From NCBI GenBank assembly GCA_035532735.1, contig DATKQM010000050.1:1-64000 (forward strand): DNA of 64,000 nucleotides. Direction: 5' to 3'. A program made the translations under genes and the position numbers. This DNA comes from Chersky-840 sp035532735. Lineage in GTDB: Bacteria > Actinomycetota > Acidimicrobiia > Acidimicrobiales > UBA8190. Positions 23,546 to 32,412 of this stretch are shown here, one piece after another. Position 1 is the first letter of the stretch; each line of letters begins with the position of its first letter. The notes under the pieces are model-generated. The model worked only from the letters and a program-made list of their open reading frames with translations, did not search any database and was not told the origin of the DNA.

Positions 23546-24652
23546 CTAGCGACGCGGTGTCAGCGACTGCAGGCTGAAGGGGACGGGCAGGGGTCCGCTC
23601 CCGATCACGGCGGCAAGTCCCTTCGCCTCGGTCTCGGTGAAGTTGCCGCTGATCTCCATCTTTCCGTCAAAGGACGAGAACGTCGGCTGGTTGGGCTGGA
23701 GCAGCGGTGCCGACAGCACTTCTCCGTCCAGTTCCAACGCGATGTAGGAGTGGAAGTTCAGTAAGGCCAAGGCATCCCACACCGTGGCACCCGATCTCGT
23801 GAGCGTGATGTCGACGGCCCATATGGCGTCGGCGCGGATGAATTGGGCCGTGACCGACGCGATGTCGGCGTTGACGTCGGAGTTGTTGAATTGGACCGCA
23901 CCCACGACGAACCGTGGGTACTGCTGGGCCCCGGCCACCGGATCGGCCGGGAGCAACGCGGAGCTCGCGGGCTCCTCGTCCTGAGCCGGCGTTGAAGGAG
24001 AGGAGGTGAAGATCGGGTCCGGGCCGATCGTGTTGGCAGGGATCCCCGACGTGGTGTTCACATCGAGGTTGGATGCGGTGGTGGCGTACCGGGCCTCGCA
24101 CCCCGATGACGATCCCGTTGCTGACACCGAGCCCGGTGCACCTGGCCGCGCCGGAGCCACATAGGCCGGTGCCCCACACAGCACGGGCCTGATCGAGAAT
24201 GTTCCCGTCGATCCCACCAGTCGGACCTGGTCCCGGGTGAGCGTCGGGCCCGAGACCACGAGCGTGCCCCGGTCGGTCGACACGGTGCTGTCAATGTCGC
24301 CCAGGGCGCGCAGGCGTGATGCCATGGTGGCAGCGGCCTCCTCGCGTACCGCCGGTGATATGGGCCGGGAAGGAGCGAAGACGGCGCGCAAACCGCCGGT
24401 GAGTGCGCCCAGACCAGGCTGGGTCCCAGGGGTGGTCCTTGAGCTTCGCGGTCCGTAGGCGACCCCGAATACCACCAGAACAATCACGACGATGACGGCG
24501 AGACCGCCGACAGCCAACTGTCGGGGCCGGCGCGAAGGCGACCTCGGCGCGTTGCGCCACGGCTCGGCGTCGCCCCCCGGCGGGACCGGTTGTTCGGCCA
24601 CGACTTGGAAGGTGCGTCGGAGTCGTTGTTCGATGGAGTCGATCTCGGTCAT
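23546..24652 (-). CDS. Single-pass membrane protein with a SecD P1-like extracytoplasmic domain
   Basis: The 368-residue protein has a ~45-residue cytoplasmic N-terminus (MTEIDSIEQRLRRTF...), one membrane span (about 47-68), then an outside domain. TMASRLRALGDIDSTVST, TLVVSGPTL and LVGSTGTFSIRPVL match the SecD P1 base. IALELDGEVLSAPLLQPN, KMEISGNFTETEAKGLAAVI and GPLPVPFSLQ match the P1 head and its GxLPxP end. The multi-helix translocon half of SecD is absent. Its start overlaps the stop of the ECF sigma gene, the usual place for an anti-sigma factor, so an envelope-sensing anti-sigma role is inferred. Confidence 0.75.
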   Translation of the reverse strand: MTEIDSIEQRLRRTFQVVAEQPVPPGGDAEPWRNAPRSPSRRPRQLAVGGLAVIVVIVLVVFGVAYGPRSSRTTPGTQPGLGALTGGLRAVFAPSRPISPAVREEAAATMASRLRALGDIDSTVSTDRGTLVVSGPTLTRDQVRLVGSTGTFSIRPVLCGAPAYVAPARPGAPGSVSATGSSSGCEARYATTASNLDVNTTSGIPANTIGPDPIFTSSPSTPAQDEEPASSALLPADPVAGAQQYPRFVVGAVQFNNSDVNADIASVTAQFIRADAIWAVDITLTRSGATVWDALALLNFHSYIALELDGEVLSAPLLQPNQPTFSSFDGKMEISGNFTETEAKGLAAVIGSGPLPVPFSLQSLTPRR

Positions 24653-25170
24653 GTCAGCTCATCTCGCAGCTTGGCCAGTCCTCGGTGGAGGCTCGACTTG
24701 ACGGTTCCGAGTCGACAGCCGAGCAGTCGGGCGATCTCGGCCTCGGGCAGATCCTCGTAGAAGCGCAGAGCCAGGACGGCTCGCTGGCGAAACGGCAAAC
24801 GGCAGACTGCCGCCCAGGTCTCGTCGATCACGGGGTCGTCGAAACTGACGCGGTCCGGTGCGGGCTGGCGTCGCTCCACATGAAGCCGGCGCAGATGGCT
24901 CCTCGAGACGTTGGCGACGGTGGTGCGGAGGTACCCCGCCGGGTTCTCCGGTGGCGTGCCCTGCTTGTGCATCTTGAGGAATGCCTCTTGGACGATCTCT
25001 TCGGCCACGACCATGGATCCGGTGAGGAGGCGAGCGAGACGAACCATTGCTTCTCGCTCACGGAGATACAACGAGGCGAGGTCCGAGGGAGGCGTGAGGT
25101 CCCAAGCCGTGGAGCCCGACGCCTCATGCCCTGGAGGGGCGCGCCGAGACGCCATGTGGTCCGACGTCAT
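24649..25170 (-). CDS. ECF-family RNA polymerase sigma factor
   Basis: The 173-residue protein has region 2 (ASLYLREREAMVRLARLLTG ... EIVQEAFLKMHKQG) and region 4 (LPFRQRAVLALRFYEDL, EIARLLGCRLGTVKSSLHRG), the SigE-like group with a short linker. The ATG at 25170 is preferred over the in-frame ATG at 25236 because GAGGAGGACGCGTAC, a strong ribosome site, precedes it. The downstream gene overlaps by 4 nt and encodes a membrane protein expected to regulate it. Targets are unknown. Confidence 0.88.
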   Translation of the reverse strand: MTSDHMASRRAPPGHEASGSTAWDLTPPSDLASLYLREREAMVRLARLLTGSMVVAEEIVQEAFLKMHKQGTPPENPAGYLRTTVANVSRSHLRRLHVERRQPAPDRVSFDDPVIDETWAAVCRLPFRQRAVLALRFYEDLPEAEIARLLGCRLGTVKSSLHRGLAKLRDELT

Positions 25171-25282
25171 GTACGCGTCCTCCTCTGCGACCTTTTCCAC
25201 ATTGACATGACGCATAGCCTCGGGAAAAGGTTCCATTCGGCCCGGTCCAGGCAGGGATGATCACTCCGGCGAGAGGACAGGC

Positions 25283-25622
25283 ATGCAATCGAGGGACAGG
25301 CCGACCATCTCGCCCATGCCCCGGGTGGCGGACTCGGTCGGGCTTCCGTGGGACGTGGCCGTCGTTGACCCGATCGCGGCCTTGGCAGAGGCACGAGGCG
25401 AGCTCGGTGACACCTTGGTCGTCGACAGCGGCGACGACCGGCGATTGGCGGATGCTGCGGGCGCAAGCTGCCCGACGAGATCTCTGTGGGCAGGCGGACA
25501 TTGCCGCATCAGCTCTTCGACGACGACGACGTCGCCAACTATCTCGCCAACGTCGAGCGTGCTCTCGACAGCGCGGCGCCGGGCCTCGACGCGTGGGATC
25601 CCGATCGTTGGAACCGGCGTCG
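25283..25622 (+). pseudogene. Frameshifted cytochrome P450 N-terminal fragment
   Basis: One frame gives GLPWDVAVVDPIAALAEARG and ELGDTLVVDSGDD, the N-terminal beta-sheet region of a P450. About 25465 the match jumps frame to GRKLPDEISVGRRTLPHQLF followed by DDDDVANYLANVERALD, a P450 B'-C helix-like region. No I-helix, ExxR or heme-Cys motif follows before the next gene. The 620-bp stretch between the sigma factor and the next CDS therefore holds a decayed 5' third of a P450; 25623-25858 shows nothing I can identify. Confidence 0.65.
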
Positions 25623-25858
25623 CCCTGGCTGATCCCTCCGCGTTGGCCGCACTGGAATTGGTGACCGTCTTCGGTCACGGGCCGTCACAGCTGTCCCGCC
25701 CAGCCGTTCTCGTTGTCGACGATGACCGCCGCCGCCATCCGGCTCCTCACCGCATTGGACGTGGAGCCGGGGTGGACCGAGCACCCTCATCCGGTACGCA
25801 AACCTTGTGGCAGGCGCCGTTTTTGGCGCCGTCGACGTCGGTGTGAATTACCGGTTGG

Positions 25859-26830
25859 TCAGAGTCCGAGGAACCAGATCGCCACTCTCTTGAGGTCGAA
25901 GAAGTAGAGAGCCAGCCCGAACAGCAACAGGAACGCACCGAGCCCCGCCATGATCTTCCCGGTCAGCCCCAGGCCCGTAAAGGCCAACGAGCCCGATCCT
26001 GCCGCGACGGTGCCGGGCGCCGTGCCACCTGGCGTCGCACTGCCGGTCCTGGCTCCCGGCACAGCTGTGCCCGCGGGTGCCACGCTCGGTCCCGTGCCCG
26101 TGATCCGGGGCGTCGTGCCCGGCGTGGTGGGCGGAACCGTGCCCGGCGTGGTGGGCGGAACCGTGCCCGGTGTCGTGCCCGGTGTGGTACCCGGCGTGGT
26201 CGGAGGAACCGTGACCGGCGGCGGCGAGGGGGAGCCCTGGAAGGCGATCGGCACCGACACCTGGTCGTGGCCCGTGTCGATGAAGACGAGAGCACACTTC
26301 ACGCCGGCCACCTGTTGTTTCGGTGAAGGCGGGCACGGATAGTTCTGCGAGTCCCACCGTGGTCGCTGCCCGACACTGTCGGCGCGTCCGCATCCCGCGA
26401 TCACCGGGAAGATTCCGCACGGAGGCCCGAGTTTCCTTCCTTCGTGCACCCAGGTGATCGTCGACAGCGTTCCGTCCGAGGTCGTGGCAGTGATATGCCG
26501 GAGCGAAGGAGCACTGCAGCCGATCGGAAGTGTTTCGTCGAAGGGCGCGCCGATGTACACCGTCGGCTCTCCCGGCGCCTGGTTGCACTCCAGCACATAC
26601 CCCTTCGCGCTGGCGGCGAGACCGGAACCGGTGACGGCCACCTTTTTGCCACCGATGAGACCAACGGCGGGCTGCGCCGAGATCGTCGGTGCCGTCGCGG
26701 AGGCCGAGGCCGTTTTGAAGAGGACGAGGCCTCCCGCCACCAGCACAAGGGCGACCAACCTGTGCATGAGATGCCGCTGGCGAACGCTGTGAACGAGTCC
26801 CATCGAGTTCCGCCGCTCTGGGTTGGTCAT
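25859..26830 (-). CDS. Surface protein with LAFTG sorting signal and neocarzinostatin-like domain
   Basis: The 323-residue protein has a signal peptide (hydrophobic 24-46), then an Ig-like domain VGLIGGKKVAVTGSGL ... GYVLECNQAPGEP resembling the neocarzinostatin/macromomycin fold. A Cys-containing second segment follows, then a Thr/Pro linker of TTPGTTPGTVPP units. The C-terminus has LAFTG at about residue 282 and a membrane helix, the LAxTG signal of class E sortases. The tail after the helix (DLKRVAIWFLGL) is longer and more hydrophobic than usual. It is probably wall-anchored; ligand unknown. No sortase gene is in this window. Alternative start at 26803. Confidence 0.75.
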   Translation of the reverse strand: MTNPERRNSMGLVHSVRQRHLMHRLVALVLVAGGLVLFKTASASATAPTISAQPAVGLIGGKKVAVTGSGLAASAKGYVLECNQAPGEPTVYIGAPFDETLPIGCSAPSLRHITATTSDGTLSTITWVHEGRKLGPPCGIFPVIAGCGRADSVGQRPRWDSQNYPCPPSPKQQVAGVKCALVFIDTGHDQVSVPIAFQGSPSPPPVTVPPTTPGTTPGTTPGTVPPTTPGTVPPTTPGTTPRITGTGPSVAPAGTAVPGARTGSATPGGTAPGTVAAGSGSLAFTGLGLTGKIMAGLGAFLLLFGLALYFFDLKRVAIWFLGL

Positions 26831-27122
26831 GGATTCAACGCGTCTTCTTGCCCGTCCCCCACCATCGGAGAGATTGAGACTGACGTCCTGGCACCTGGTG
26901 ATACCTGAGAGGCACGATAGGGGGTCACCCCACCACCGAGAATTGTCAATTCTGACGATCCCTGAAAATTCCCGCCTTCCAGAAGCTCATGCAGCCTCTG
27001 CCAGGTGAGATGACCACGGAGGGTGACAAGGTGAGGTAGGTGTTGCAAATGAGCTTTTGCCATCGGGCTTTGTGTTCGGAACGTCGCCCGTGAGCTCTCC
27101 TCGGGGGCTCAGTGCCGGCCGC

Positions 27123-28502
27123 TCAATGGTGGAAGCCGACGTCAGTGGTCCGAGCGGGATGGGCGCTGCGGAGCCGCTCGTCCACCCGCTGCAGATCTTC
27201 GATCAACATACAGGCCAGGTCTCGGCTGAATCCGTTTCGAACCACGATCCGCAGCACAGCGACATGGTCGAGCGCGGGGGGCATGGTGTAGGCAGGGACG
27301 AGCCACCCCCGGACCCGCAGCGCGTCGGAGACGTCGTAGACGCTGTACGGGGCGTCGCCGATGCGGAAGGCGAAGGCGGGGATGCCATCGCCTTGTGAGA
27401 TGAGCTCGTACGGACCCAGGCCGGCGATCTCGTGGGCGAGCCACTGCGCGGTGTCCCGACTCGCCTGTTGCACCTGGCGGTAGCCGTCGACCCCGAGGCG
27501 CAAGAAGTTGTAGTACTGCGCGACGACCTGGGCACCGGGTCGTGAGAAGTTGAGCGCGAACGTGGGCATGTTCCCGCCGAGGTAATTGACGTCGAATACG
27601 AGCTCGTCGGGCAATGCGGCCCGGTCACGCCAGATGACCCAGCCGACGCCCGGGTACACCAGACCGTATTTGTGTCCCGAGGCGTTGATGGAATGGACGC
27701 GCGGCAGGCGAAAGTCCCAAACCACCTTGGGGTCGAGGAACGGGGCGATGAATCCCCCCGAGGCGCCGTCGACGTGGATGGGGACGTCCACGTCAGTGGT
27801 GGATGCGAGGTCGTCGAGCGCCGAGGCGATGGCGGCGACGTTCTCGTAGACGCCGTCGTAGGTCGATCCCATGACCACCACGACGCCGATGGTGTTCTCG
27901 TCGCAATGCGAGGCCATCGCGTCCGCGGTCAAACAGGTGGCCTCGGGCCCGACAGGGACGAGCCGCGCTTCGACGTCCCAGTACCGGCAGAACTTCTCCC
28001 AGCACACCTGGACGTTGGCGCCCATGACGAGGTTGGGCCGATCGACGGACTTGCCTGCGGCCTGGCGGCGCTGGCGCCAACGCCACTTGAGGGCCAGGCC
28101 GCCCAACATGCACGCCTCGCTCGAGCCCGTCGTCGAGCACCCCGTGGCGCCGCCCTCGTCCGGGGCGTTCCACAGCCCGGCGAGGATGTTGACGCAACGT
28201 CGTTCGAGCTCCGCGGTCTGGGGATACTCGTCCTTGTCGATCATGTTCTTGGCCGAGCACTCGGCCATCAACCGCTCGGCGTCGCGCTCCATCCAGGTGG
28301 TGACGAAGGTGGCCAGGTTGAGCCGGGCATTGCCGTCGAGCAACAGCTCGTCGTGGACGATCTCGTATGCGGTGCTCTCGGGCATCCCGCTCGGCGCCAG
28401 CCGGAGTTTGGGAACATCGTTGATCTCGCCCAGTTGGGCGAATTGCGGACGGACTTGGAGTTGATCCGCACCGGCGTCGGTCTCGTGGACATGGAGGGGC
28501 AT
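27123..28502 (-). CDS. gadB: Glutamate decarboxylase
   Basis: PLP-dependent conversion of glutamate to GABA, consuming a proton. The 459-residue protein starts MPLHVHETDAGADQLQVRPQ and has GATGCSTTGSSEACMLGGLALK, HVDGASGGFIAPFLDP, and SINASGHKYGLVYPGVGWVIWRD with the PLP Lys. FNFSRPGAQVVAQYYNFLRLG follows. It ends without a calmodulin site. A GABA antiporter gene is not beside it, so acid resistance cannot be assumed. The 3' flank (26831-27122) is empty of genes. Confidence 0.93.
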   Translation of the reverse strand: MPLHVHETDAGADQLQVRPQFAQLGEINDVPKLRLAPSGMPESTAYEIVHDELLLDGNARLNLATFVTTWMERDAERLMAECSAKNMIDKDEYPQTAELERRCVNILAGLWNAPDEGGATGCSTTGSSEACMLGGLALKWRWRQRRQAAGKSVDRPNLVMGANVQVCWEKFCRYWDVEARLVPVGPEATCLTADAMASHCDENTIGVVVVMGSTYDGVYENVAAIASALDDLASTTDVDVPIHVDGASGGFIAPFLDPKVVWDFRLPRVHSINASGHKYGLVYPGVGWVIWRDRAALPDELVFDVNYLGGNMPTFALNFSRPGAQVVAQYYNFLRLGVDGYRQVQQASRDTAQWLAHEIAGLGPYELISQGDGIPAFAFRIGDAPYSVYDVSDALRVRGWLVPAYTMPPALDHVAVLRIVVRNGFSRDLACMLIEDLQRVDERLRSAHPARTTDVGFHH

Positions 28503-28523
28503 GCCCGGACCGTAGTTCGACGG

Positions 28524-29759
28524 CTAGGGGACTTTCTGGTCGTCAGTTCGGCGGTGGTCGTCGGGGTCGACGAGCACGCAGCGGGTGCCGCTGTAGATGG
28601 TCGGCATGCACTTGTTGCAATGTATGCACAGCGAGCCGCGCGAGGTGCCGGCGCTCATCTTCGCAACGAGATCGGGCTCACGGAGCAGGGCTCTGGCCAT
28701 GGCGACGAACGAGAAGCCCTCCGAGAGCGCCGACTCCACCGTCGAGAGCTCGTTGATCCCACCTAACAGGACGAGCGGCATGTCGAGCGCGGCGCGGAAC
28801 TGCCGGGCGTAGGGAAGGAAGAAGGCCTCTTCGAAGGGATAGTCCGGCATGAATCGGCGGCCCATGACCCGGAAACCGAGGCGTAGGGGTCGGGGCAAGG
28901 TGGCCGCGAACTCCTCACGGGGGGCCTCACCCCGGAACAGGTACATGGGATTGGCCAGAGAGCTGCCGCCGGTGAGGGTGAGCGCGTCGAGAGCTCCGTC
29001 GGCCTCGAGCAGCCGGGCTGCCTCGACGCTTTCTTCGAGCCACAACCCTCCGGGCACCCCGTCGGCCATGTTGAGCTTGGCTGTCACCGCCACCTTGTCG
29101 TCGACGGCATCTCGGACGGTGCGGACGACCTGGCGGGCGAAGCGGGCTCGGTTCTCGACGCTTCCGCCCCACTTGTCGCGGCGGCGATTGAGCTTCGGGC
29201 TCAAGAACGCGCTCAGCAGGTAATTGTGGCCGAGGTGGATCTCGATGCTGTCGAAGCCGGCGTCGACGACCTGGCGTGCCGCCTGTCGGTAATCGGCGGT
29301 GACCCGGGTGATGTCGGCTTCGGTGATCTCGCGACTCATGGTCCCGAGGGGGCTGATGTGTCGCGACGGAGCCAGCGACGGGGCTCGGTTCGACCGGGGG
29401 TTGGCCACCGGACCGGCATGACCAAGCTGGGCGGCAATCGCCGCGCCGGTGTCGTGGACGGCGTCGGTGAGCCGCCGGAGATCCCGAACCACCTCGTCGT
29501 GGACATAGATGCAGTGGCGGTCGGTGCGACCCTCGGGCGAGACGGCCAGATAGGCGACCGTCGTCATCGCCGCGCCCCCTGCCCCCACGCGGCGGTGGAA
29601 GTCGATGAGGGCGTCGGTGACACGACCCCTTGGTGATGATCCTTCGAACGTCGCCGCCTTGATGAACCGGTTCCGGAGCGTGACTGGGCCGAGTCGGGCT
29701 GGGTCGAACGGCGTGGGTCGGGATGTCGAAGAGCCCAGCCCGCCGTCGGGGGCGGTCAC
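28524..29759 (-). CDS. Old-yellow-enzyme-type NADH:flavin oxidoreductase
   Basis: The 411-residue FMN TIM-barrel protein has LRNRFIKAATFEGSSPRG, AQLGHAGPVANP, FDSIEIHLGHNYLLSAFLSP and LNRRRDKWGGSVENRARFA. MPLVLLGGINELSTV and a C-terminal SLCIHCNKCMPT follow; the four-Cys-type segment typical of 2,4-dienoyl-CoA reductase relatives is only partly present. Ene-reduction or demethylation of an unsaturated substrate is likely. Starts at GTG 29759, overlapping the response-regulator stop (GTGA); the longer open frame is shadow of that gene. The overlap ties it to the two-component operon. Confidence 0.85.
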   Translation of the reverse strand: MTAPDGGLGSSTSRPTPFDPARLGPVTLRNRFIKAATFEGSSPRGRVTDALIDFHRRVGAGGAAMTTVAYLAVSPEGRTDRHCIYVHDEVVRDLRRLTDAVHDTGAAIAAQLGHAGPVANPRSNRAPSLAPSRHISPLGTMSREITEADITRVTADYRQAARQVVDAGFDSIEIHLGHNYLLSAFLSPKLNRRRDKWGGSVENRARFARQVVRTVRDAVDDKVAVTAKLNMADGVPGGLWLEESVEAARLLEADGALDALTLTGGSSLANPMYLFRGEAPREEFAATLPRPLRLGFRVMGRRFMPDYPFEEAFFLPYARQFRAALDMPLVLLGGINELSTVESALSEGFSFVAMARALLREPDLVAKMSAGTSRGSLCIHCNKCMPTIYSGTRCVLVDPDDHRRTDDQKVP

Positions 29760-30595
29760 GCGTCGGCGGGGATCTCGAACCGGTACCCCACGCCCCGCAC
29801 CGTGGTGATGATCCCGGGCGACGACGGGTCGGATTCGACGTGGGTCCGGAGCCGCTTGATGTGGACGTCGAGGGTCTTGGTGTCGCCCACGTAGTCCGCA
29901 CCCCACACCCGGTCGATCAGGGTGTCTCGGGTGAGGACGCGCCCCGCGTTCTCGACGAGCAGCACGAGCAGCTCGAATTCCTTTCGGCGCAGGTGGACCT
30001 CTTGGCCCCGGACGAAGACTCGGTGGCGATCGGGGTCGACCCGGACACCGCCCACCTCCAGCACCCCACCGCGTTCGGCCGACTCGTCGACTGCGTGCGG
30101 TGAGCCCGGCGCGGCCAGGGGCGATCGTCGCAGCACGGCCCGCATGCGGGCCACGAGCTCGCGCAGACGGTAGGGCTTGGTGACGTAGTCGTCGGCGCCC
30201 ACCTCGAGCCCCACCACGGTGTCGATCTCGGTGCCCTTGGCGGTCACCATGATGATGGGGACGTGCGAACGGGCTCGGATGGCGCGACACACGTCGACGC
30301 CTGACATTTTGGGCAGCATGATGTCGAGGAGCACGAGATCGGGCTCGATAGCGTCGAACAGGGCCAGGGCCTCGGGTCCGTCCCGCGCCACCGAGACGTT
30401 GAACCCCTCGCGCCCGAGACCGATCACCAGGGCGTCGACGAAGGACTCCTCGTCCTCGGCGATGAGCACCGTCACGGCCCGCGAACCGTCGTGTCCATGA
30501 TCGGAGGACTCCCCCGAACGCTCGCCCCGGCCGCTGCGTGGCGCGGCGTGCGGCGATTGGGTCGAGTGCCGAGTGTGCGTGGAGTGAGTGCTCAC
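29756..30595 (-). CDS. OmpR/PhoB-family response regulator (RegX3-like)
   Basis: The 279-residue protein has a Ser/His-rich N-terminal lead of about 40 residues. The receiver follows (VLIAEDEESFVDAL acidic pocket, LVLLDIMLPKMSG phospho-Asp, IIMVTAKG, DDYVTKPYRLREL). The winged-helix output domain has VHLRRKEFELLVLL, LIDRVWG and the TVRGVGYRF hairpin. Order and partner match SenX3-RegX3, the actinobacterial phosphate-responsive pair. Start uncertain: an internal start nearer the receiver is possible. Confidence 0.9.
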   Translation of the reverse strand: MSTHSTHTRHSTQSPHAAPRSGRGERSGESSDHGHDGSRAVTVLIAEDEESFVDALVIGLGREGFNVSVARDGPEALALFDAIEPDLVLLDIMLPKMSGVDVCRAIRARSHVPIIMVTAKGTEIDTVVGLEVGADDYVTKPYRLRELVARMRAVLRRSPLAAPGSPHAVDESAERGGVLEVGGVRVDPDRHRVFVRGQEVHLRRKEFELLVLLVENAGRVLTRDTLIDRVWGADYVGDTKTLDVHIKRLRTHVESDPSSPGIITTVRGVGYRFEIPADA

Positions 30596-30644
30596 GGGGT
30601 GCTCAACGGGGTGCTCACGGCGCGGGCTGGGTGCTGCTCACGAT

Positions 30645-31925
30645 TCAGACGACCTCTGAGTGCGTCGGGAGGATGAGCCGGAATGTCGAACCTTCGCCTT
30701 CGCGAGAGTCGACTTCGACGTGTCCCTGATGGTTGGCGGCCACATGGCGGACGATAGACAATCCGAGCCCGGTCCCTCCGCTGTTGCGACTCCGGCCTTG
30801 ATCGACCCGGTAGAAGCGTTCGAAGATGCGGTCGAGGTCCCGGGCAGGGATGCCCACGCCCTGGTCTTCGACATCGAGCCTGACCTGGCCGTCGGCGACA
30901 CGTCCCGCGAATCGAACTGCGGTGCCGTCGTAGGAGAACTTCACGGCATTCTCGAGGAGGTTGTAGAGCGCAGACACCAGCTGGCGTCGGTCGCCGAGGA
31001 CGGTGACGGGGGGAGCGGGCTCCTCCAGCTCGATCTTCACGTCGCGTTGGTCGGCGGCGGCCCGCATGCGCTCGACTGCCTCGGCCATGATCAGGTTGAC
31101 GAGGACTGGCTCACGAGGTGGCGCTTCTTCGGCCTCGATTCGAGACAGGTCGAGGAGGTCGTCGATGATCCTGCTGATCCGGAACGCCTCGGTGTGGATC
31201 CGGCTGGCCAGTCGCTGGGCCACGGTGGGGTCTTTCTCCGTGGCCAGCGTCTCGGCCAGCAGGCCGATGGCTCCCATCGGGGTCTTGAGCTCGTGACTCA
31301 CGTTGGCGACGAAGTCACGCCGGATCTCCTCGAGGCGCCGGCGCTCAGACACGTCGTCGATCGCCGCGATCACGCCCAGTGTGCGCCGCCCGTCATCGAT
31401 CAGCTGCGTGGACACGGCCAAGGTGCGTCGGGGCGGGCCGTAGAGATCGAGCGTCTTGTGCGCTGAGCCCTGTTTCCAGGCGTCAGCCAGCAGGTCGACG
31501 ACAGCTTGGGCGGCCAGGGCATCTCCGTGTCGGCCCCCCATCAAGCCGACAGCGCGCGCGTTGCGGAACACGACGGTCCCGTTCTCGTCGCACACGATGA
31601 CCCCCTGGGGGAGCGTGTCGAGGGCACGGCGCAGCCGGATGGCGTCCGACGAGGATTCGGCGACGGCCTCGGCGGCGCGATCGGTGACGAGCTCGAGGTG
31701 GTGCAACGCAGGCTCGATCCCCATGCCGTGGTCTTCGGCGGGAGCGTCGACGCCGAGTCGGGAGGCCAGTGCCGAAAGTCGCTGTTCGAGCGATCGGCGA
31801 CCCGACCTGCGGCCCAGGATGGTCGCCACCACGATCCCGATGATTGCCAGCGCACCGAGTGCGGCGAACCCCGCGATGACGACGTTCGAGGACACGTTGG
31901 TGGTGCCGAGCACAGATACCAGCAT
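30645..31925 (-). CDS. Sensor histidine kinase (SenX3-like)
   Basis: The 426-residue protein has one clear N-terminal membrane span (about 10-35) and almost no extracytoplasmic loop. A PAS domain follows (LPQGVIVCDENGTVVFRNARA), then HisKA FVANVSHELKTPMGAIGLLAE with the phospho-His, and HATPase N box ALYNLLENAVKFS, G1 DVEDQGVGIP and G2 GGTGLGLSIVRHV. It should phosphorylate the regulator 49 bp downstream. In mycobacteria the homologue senses phosphate via PstSCAB, not found here. ATG at 31925 avoids a non-conserved extension. A 179-bp divergent gap faces the secretion module. Confidence 0.9.
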   Translation of the reverse strand: MLVSVLGTTNVSSNVVIAGFAALGALAIIGIVVATILGRRSGRRSLEQRLSALASRLGVDAPAEDHGMGIEPALHHLELVTDRAAEAVAESSSDAIRLRRALDTLPQGVIVCDENGTVVFRNARAVGLMGGRHGDALAAQAVVDLLADAWKQGSAHKTLDLYGPPRRTLAVSTQLIDDGRRTLGVIAAIDDVSERRRLEEIRRDFVANVSHELKTPMGAIGLLAETLATEKDPTVAQRLASRIHTEAFRISRIIDDLLDLSRIEAEEAPPREPVLVNLIMAEAVERMRAAADQRDVKIELEEPAPPVTVLGDRRQLVSALYNLLENAVKFSYDGTAVRFAGRVADGQVRLDVEDQGVGIPARDLDRIFERFYRVDQGRSRNSGGTGLGLSIVRHVAANHQGHVEVDSREGEGSTFRLILPTHSEVV

Positions 31926-32104
31926 GACAGGCGGGCAGTGGTGGGTCTCGTTCCTGGTGCCGGGGTCCCCCCGAACGAGACCCCTGAGGGAAAGATATGA
32001 AAAATCATGAAATAGCTTGAAAGACCGCTCGACCGCCAATACCCTCTCCGGGAACGACCTGAGCGGCTTCCGACGCCGACGGGCACGACTCGGAGAGGGA
32101 TCGC

Positions 32105-32410
32105 ATGGTGTTGTGGGCAGTGCACGAGGCCGTGTCGACGGTGACCCTCAACCCGGATCCCGGCAACCTTCCCGGCGGCGCGGTGCTCCAGCAGCTGACC
32201 AACGGGCTCGGTGGATGGGCCCTGATCATGGCGTTGGTCGGACTCGTGATCGGTGCCGCGGCCTGGGCGCTCGGGGCCCATTCGCAGAATTACCACCAGT
32301 CCTTCAACGGACGGAAGACCGTCCTCGTGTCAGCTGTCGCCGCGCTGTTGATCGGCGCGGCACCGGCGATCGTCAATTTCTTCTTCCACGCCGGGCAGGG
32401 GGTGCACTGA
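32105..32410 (+). CDS. Small integral membrane protein of a T4SS-like module (DUF6112-like)
   Basis: The 101-residue protein has two hydrophobic helices (about 36-58 and 74-92) linked by a short polar loop, with an amphipathic N-terminus. GGAGAGGGATCGC precedes the ATG. Small two-helix proteins of this type open conjugation clusters of actinobacterial integrative elements and resemble VirB2/pilin-like or DUF6112 proteins. The family name is tentative; position two bases before the VirB6-like gene supports the role. Confidence 0.6.
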   Translation: MVLWAVHEAVSTVTLNPDPGNLPGGAVLQQLTNGLGGWALIMALVGLVIGAAAWALGAHSQNYHQSFNGRKTVLVSAVAALLIGAAPAIVNFFFHAGQGVH

Positions 32411-32412
32411 CC

